The position numbers and the translations under genes are program-made. Under the pieces are notes generated by a model. It made no database searches and was not told the origin of the DNA. It saw only the letters and a program-made list of their open reading frames with translations. A stretch of DNA of 18,441 bases from Clostridia bacterium (GTDB lineage Bacteria; Bacillota; Clostridia; UMGS1883), in assembly GCA_017468215.1 (NCBI GenBank), contig JAFUJG010000027.1, forward strand, positions 1-18,441, read 5' to 3'. Shown here piece by piece: positions 14,790 to 18,441 of the stretch; within the stretch, counting starts at the first letter, position 1; each line of letters begins with the position of its first letter.

Positions 14790-16115
14790 CTACTTACCTA
14801 AGCAAAAGTCTCTGAAAATCCTGTCTACAATCTCGTCATTTACACTCATTCCCTCAGCTTCGCCCAAGCTTTGGGCCGCAAGCGAAATATCTATAACTGC
14901 AAGGTCAGAGAAAAATCCTTCATTAAGGGTTTCTTTAGCTCTTTTTATAGATTCGAGAGCAATTTTTACAGCCTCACGCTGTCTTTCGTTTGCAATCATT
15001 GCACTGCTTTCAAGACCCATATCCAGGAATTCAGATATTTTGTTTTTTAACATTTCAATACCTTCACCTGTTTTTGCACTTACAGTTATAAAGCCTTCAC
15101 GAGTTTCTTCGTTTTTATCACTTTTATTTAAAATGTATATGGTTTTCTTATCTTTTACAATATCGCAGATTTCCTTTTCTTCAACGGTCAAATCTCTGCC
15201 ACATTCAGAAACAAAAATAACAAAATCACTTTCATCTATAAGGTTTTTAGCCTTATTTACGCCTATCTTTTCAATTTCATCGTTTGTTTCACGGATACCT
15301 GCCGTATCAAGAAAATTAATAAGAACTCCATCAATTTCACATCTTCCTTCAACAACATCACGTGTTGTGCCCGGAATATGGGTAACAATCGCTTTTTCTT
15401 CATCCAAAAGGCAGTTTAAAAGAGAGCTTTTTCCTGCGTTTGGAATACCTACAATTGCACACTTTGCACCATTTGAGATATAAATACCTCTCCTTGCACT
15501 GCTAAGCAAATTCTCAAGCTTTGTTTCATAATCACTAAGAACAGATAATAAGCTTCCGTCCTGAAAAGAGTCTATATCTTCATCGGGGAAATCAGTAGAA
15601 ACCTGTATCATTGCAAGGCTTTTTATTATTTCATCTCTGAGAGAAACAATTTTTTTACTTAAAGCACCGCCAAGACGGTTTACCGCCATTTCGGCACCTT
15701 TTTTTGTTTTAGCTTCGATTATGTCATGAATGGCTTCAGCCTGCGTAAGGCTCATTTTACCGTTCATAAAGGCTCTTTTTGTAAATTCGCCCTTATCAGC
15801 AAGGGAACAGCCTGCACCTATGAGTAATTCCAATATTTTTTCTGTTACTATTACACCGCCATGACAGCTTATTTCACAAACATTTTCTCCTGTAAAAGAC
15901 TTTGGTGCACGAAAAACACTCACAAGTACTTCATCAACCTTTTCATCCTTATCACAGATAAAGCCGTGAAGAATTGTGTAGCCTTCGGCACGTTCTATGT
16001 CATTTTTACTTTTAAATATTTTTTTTACAATTGAAAAAGCATCGTCGCCGGAAACCCTTATAACGCTGATTCCACCTTTACCTCGGGGGGTGGCTATTGC
16101 ACAGATTGTATCCAT
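14790..16115 (-). CDS. mnmE: MnmE (TrmE), tRNA U34 modification GTPase
   Basis: Potassium-activated GTPase that works with MnmG on wobble uridine. 441 residues from the ATG at 16115, which gives the conserved [23 protein letters not shown] start; AAAGGA lies 9 nt upstream. An N-terminal formyl-THF-binding domain, a helical domain and an inserted G domain are seen: P-loop GIPNAGKS (223-230), GTTRD (249-253), DTAG (270-273) and NKSD (330-333). The C-terminus is the canonical CLGK (438-441) carrying the catalytic Cys. It starts a unit with mnmG and rsmG after the khpB terminator. No clear promoter is visible in the 56 bp between terminator and start. Confidence 0.97.
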   Translation of the reverse strand: MDTICAIATPRGKGGISVIRVSGDDAFSIVKKIFKSKNDIERAEGYTILHGFICDKDEKVDEVLVSVFRAPKSFTGENVCEISCHGGVIVTEKILELLIGAGCSLADKGEFTKRAFMNGKMSLTQAEAIHDIIEAKTKKGAEMAVNRLGGALSKKIVSLRDEIIKSLAMIQVSTDFPDEDIDSFQDGSLLSVLSDYETKLENLLSSARRGIYISNGAKCAIVGIPNAGKSSLLNCLLDEEKAIVTHIPGTTRDVVEGRCEIDGVLINFLDTAGIRETNDEIEKIGVNKAKNLIDESDFVIFVSECGRDLTVEEKEICDIVKDKKTIYILNKSDKNEETREGFITVSAKTGEGIEMLKNKISEFLDMGLESSAMIANERQREAVKIALESIKRAKETLNEGFFSDLAVIDISLAAQSLGEAEGMSVNDEIVDRIFRDFCLGK

Positions 16116-16141
16116 TATTGCAAATCCTTTCTGAAAAACAA

Positions 16142-16156
16142 AGTGTCTCCGACACT
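16142..16156 (-). terminator. Second small hairpin downstream of khpB
   Basis: AGTGTC-3 nt-GACACT makes a 6-bp stem followed on the minus strand by TTGTTTTTC. It stands between the main terminator and mnmE and could be a backup terminator or part of the mnmE leader. Confidence 0.35.
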
Positions 16157-16171
16157 CATTATCAATAGAAC

Positions 16172-16200
16172 AAAAAAGAGAGAACACGAGTTCTCCCTTT
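16172..16200 (-). terminator. Intrinsic terminator of the rnpA-yidD-yidC-khpB unit
   Basis: In minus-strand RNA GGGAGAAC-UCGU-GUUCUCUC forms an 8-bp stem (one G-U) followed by UUUUUUG, and the AAA before the stem can extend it. It lies 25 nt after the khpB stop. A further short hairpin, AGGGG-TTTT-CCCCT (16208-16221), sits directly behind the stop. Confidence 0.8.
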
Positions 16201-16224
16201 TATTTGCAGGGGAAAACCCCTTTA

Positions 16225-16947
16225 TTATTCTTCTGTAGCTATTTCTTCCTTTTTATATGAAGAATAGTTTCTTCTGTATCCGCCTCTTGCTGCTCTTGAG
16301 GAGTTTTTGGAGGATACTACAATCTTTCTGTTAGGATCTTCGCCTATGGAATATGTATTTATATAATCATAGGACTGGAGAGTAGAATGAATAATTCTTC
16401 TCTCATTGGGATTCATAGGCTCGAGAGTAATGCTTCTGCCTGTTCTGGAAACTGTTCCTGCAATCTTCTTTGCAAGATTAACAAGTGTTTCTTCTCTTTT
16501 TGCACGGTAATTTTCTGTATCGAGATTAACTCTTACATAATCATCACGGTTTTTATTGTAAACAAGAGAACAGAGATACTGGAGAGCATCGAGTGTATCG
16601 CCTCTGCGGCCAATTACAACACCCATCATATCACCTGAAATTTCAATATCAAGGTTACCTTCGTTTTCTTTAACATCAAGATTTGCCTCAATACCCATTT
16701 TTTCAAGGATATTAAGAAGATATGTTTCAATATTGCTTTCTGTATCAATTGAAGAAAGATCAAAATCAAATTCGTCAAGGAGCTTTACAATAACCTTAGC
16801 TTCGCTTGCTCCTATACCGAAAATACCCTTACTTCCTTTGTTTACAACTTCAATTTCAACTTCATCACGGGTGCAGTTAAGCTCGTTTAATGCTTTTTCA
16901 ACAGCTTCATCAATAGTAGCACCTGTTTTTTCAATCATTTTATTCAT
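16225..16947 (-). CDS. khpB: KhpB/Jag RNA-binding protein (Jag_N-KH-R3H)
   Basis: Cytoplasmic RNA-binding protein; in other Firmicutes it partners KhpA and affects cell wall growth and sporulation-linked functions. 240 residues: Jag_N about 2-52 (GATIDEAVEKAL, GSKGIFGIG), KH core GVVIGRRGDTLDALQYL (109-125), R3H NPNERRIIHSTLQ (about 179-191), and an Arg/Tyr-rich tail. The ATG at 16947 is chosen because GAGGGAG lies just upstream and the protein then starts at the normal place. It overlaps the end of yidC by 8 nt, so it is translated from the same message. Confidence 0.96.
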   Translation of the reverse strand: MNKMIEKTGATIDEAVEKALNELNCTRDEVEIEVVNKGSKGIFGIGASEAKVIVKLLDEFDFDLSSIDTESNIETYLLNILEKMGIEANLDVKENEGNLDIEISGDMMGVVIGRRGDTLDALQYLCSLVYNKNRDDYVRVNLDTENYRAKREETLVNLAKKIAGTVSRTGRSITLEPMNPNERRIIHSTLQSYDYINTYSIGEDPNRKIVVSSKNSSRAARGGYRRNYSSYKKEEIATEE

Positions 16948-17872
16948 TTTTTTCTCCCTCATCGATACTATTATCCTGAGCCTCAATATCGATTACTTCT
17001 CTTTTAACCTGAGGCTTTTTCTTCTTCTTTTTCAATTCAATAGGCTTCATTTTCTTTACAACAAGCTCGTTTATAAGGAACTGCTGTATCATCTGTGTTA
17101 CAGTAGAAATAATCCAGTAAAGAGCACATCCTAAGGGCCATGTATATGTGATATAAGCTGTCATCAAAGGCATCATTATATACATAGACTTGCTCATTGC
17201 AGCTGCCTGCTGTGCCTGGGGGTCATTCTTCTGTTTTTCGTTCTGGTTCTTATTTGCACTTAACTGAGCTGTATAAGTGGACAGAATAGTAAACAAAAGA
17301 GCCAGAACAGGAAGAATCCACATTTTCCAGTCTCCCATATTCTGAGATAAAACTTCACCTAACTGTAAACCGAGAAAATCCAACTCAAGCTCTGTTTCAT
17401 AACCCATTTTCACAAGCTCTGACAAAACATTTGAAGGCATTGAAAGTTGATTATTCAAAAATGCTGTAGCATCAGCACCAACTGTTGCTGCTGCAGTCTT
17501 AATTGAATCAACAGGTATATTCAAAAGGTATGTGTAAGGCTTGTACACAATCTGAATAAAGCCCATAAGGATAACAAGCTGTAAAAGCATAGGCATACAT
17601 CCGCCTGTAGGGCTTATTTCATACTTGTCATAAACCTTTGTGAGCTCCTGCTGCATTTTTTCACGGTTATTTGCATATTTTCTCTGAATTTCATTAATCA
17701 AAGGCTGAACCTGCTGCATCCTTGCCATGCTTTTCTGACTTTTGATAGAAAAGCCTATAGTTACAAGCTTAATTAATATTGTAAAAATGATAATAGTCCA
17801 ACCGTAGTTCTGTACTATAGAATAAATTGGTCTTATAAAAATGGCAAGTATATTTGCTATAGCGTCAAACAT
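16940..17872 (-). CDS. yidC: YidC/OxaA/SpoIIIJ membrane protein insertase
   Basis: Inserts membrane proteins, alone or with SecYEG. 310 residues with membrane segments at about 23-44, 93-115, 185-206 and 230-268 and a lysine-rich C-terminal tail. Unlike Bacillus SpoIIIJ there is no signal peptide or lipobox Cys. The positive residue in the hydrophilic groove of the first core helix is Lys35 rather than the commoner Arg. AAAGGAAG lies 6 nt before the ATG. It stands between yidD and khpB as usual near Firmicutes origins. Confidence 0.96.
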   Translation of the reverse strand: MFDAIANILAIFIRPIYSIVQNYGWTIIIFTILIKLVTIGFSIKSQKSMARMQQVQPLINEIQRKYANNREKMQQELTKVYDKYEISPTGGCMPMLLQLVILMGFIQIVYKPYTYLLNIPVDSIKTAAATVGADATAFLNNQLSMPSNVLSELVKMGYETELELDFLGLQLGEVLSQNMGDWKMWILPVLALLFTILSTYTAQLSANKNQNEKQKNDPQAQQAAAMSKSMYIMMPLMTAYITYTWPLGCALYWIISTVTQMIQQFLINELVVKKMKPIELKKKKKKPQVKREVIDIEAQDNSIDEGEKNE

Positions 17873-17899
17873 TTAATACTTCCTTTCCCAAAAGGGTCT

Positions 17900-18109
17900 T
17901 CATTTAACCGGGTCATATCCACCTTTACAAAAAGGGTTGCATCGTACAATTCGGCATACTGCCATGCCTGTTCCTTTAAGTGCACCGTGCTTTTGTATAG
18001 CTTCTATTGCGTATTGTGAGCATGTGGGATAAAATCTGCAACAAGGCTTTTTTAAAGGAGATATAAATTTCCTGTATATTCTTATAAAAAAAATAAGAAT
18101 ATTTTTCAT
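17900..18109 (-). CDS. yidD: YidD membrane protein insertion efficiency factor
   Basis: Small membrane-associated protein thought to help YidC-dependent insertion. 69 residues: an amphipathic N-terminus ([14 protein letters not shown]), then the family hallmark [23 protein letters not shown] in shortened form [11 protein letters not shown] and the end [18 protein letters not shown] lies 8 nt before the ATG. It is 20 bp after rnpA and 27 bp before yidC. Confidence 0.97.
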   Translation of the reverse strand: MKNILIFFIRIYRKFISPLKKPCCRFYPTCSQYAIEAIQKHGALKGTGMAVCRIVRCNPFCKGGYDPVK

Positions 18110-18129
18110 TATATATTCCTCCGGTTATT

Positions 18130-18441
18130 TTAATTCAATATTCCGCACTTTTTAAAAAGGCGCTTCAGACTGCCCGAAACAGCATGAAAATCTGCTTCTG
18201 AACATTTACTCCGCGCCACAATGACAATGTCATAATTAAATTCAATTTCTTGTTCGATAAGACGGTAGCTCTCTCTTATAAGGCGTTTTATACGGTTACG
18301 TACAACTGCACCGCCTATTTTTTTACCGACTGTTATACCAAGGCGGTTGCACGGGAGCTTTGTTTTCCTGTAATAAATAACAAGAATATCACATCCTGCA
18401 CTTCCGCCTTTGTAATAAAGTCTTTTAAAGTCACGATTGAG
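18130..18441 (-). CDS. rnpA: Ribonuclease P protein component, 5' end cut by window edge
   Basis: Protein subunit that helps the RNase P RNA cut tRNA 5' leaders. The frame is open from the window edge (LNRDFKRLYYKGG) for 103 residues to a TAA at 18130-18132; about 10 N-terminal residues are missing. The RNR signature RNRIKRLIRESYR and the basic end LKRLFKKCGIL are present. rpmH and dnaA are expected next, beyond the window (inference from conserved order). Confidence 0.96.
   Translation of the reverse strand, partial: LNRDFKRLYYKGGSAGCDILVIYYRKTKLPCNRLGITVGKKIGGAVVRNRIKRLIRESYRLIEQEIEFNYDIVIVARSKCSEADFHAVSGSLKRLFKKCGILN

Noticed and set aside
16116..16187. Longer N-terminus for MnmE
   Set aside because: It would read through the terminator hairpin region, and the conserved MDTI start with AAAGGA lies at 16115.

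Overview
The window is an origin-proximal segment of a low-GC Firmicutes chromosome, most likely an uncultured gut Clostridia (Oscillospirales-like; the rank below class is a guess). Every gene is on the minus strand. Read from right to left the order is rnpA-yidD-yidC-khpB(jag)-mnmE-mnmG-rsmG-noc-parA-parB-serS. This is the block that normally flanks dnaA/oriC in Firmicutes, so oriC should lie beyond the right edge and the genes are transcribed away from it. A noc gene beside parA/parB, a YidC without a lipoprotein signal, and three perfect parS sites all fit this placement.

Right part (12.2-18.4 kb): rnpA (5' end cut by the window), yidD, yidC and khpB form a close-packed unit that ends at an intrinsic terminator at about 16.17-16.20 kb. 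Next come mnmE and mnmG (tRNA U34 modification) and rsmG (16S rRNA m7G). rsmG carries an in-frame TAA at codon 21 of its natural reading frame.

Middle (8.1-12.2 kb): noc, the parA-parB pair and serS. Perfect parS sites lie at 9454, 11211 and 11253. Two of them begin on the base after the stop codon of parB or noc; the third forms the core of a 36-bp palindrome that looks like the noc terminator. ParA has Gln in place of the Walker A catalytic Lys. noc is preceded by a compact nest: a terminator-like hairpin whose loop is expected to contain the noc start site and whose 3' arm contains the noc Shine-Dalgarno.

Left part (1-8.1 kb): a carbohydrate operon of two large secreted GH16 endo-glycanases, which are modular paralogs, followed by a cytoplasmic GH1 beta-glucosidase that runs off the left edge. 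The expected logic is that secreted enzymes cut a beta-glucan outside the cell and GH1 finishes the imported oligosaccharides. The operon has its own extended -10 promoter and a cre/LacI-like operator candidate just behind serS.

No stretch longer than 300 bases lacks a gene; the longest gap (noc-parA, about 190 bp) is filled by two parS sites, a terminator and the parA promoter. I saw no tRNA, rRNA, CRISPR array, insertion sequence or phage gene.
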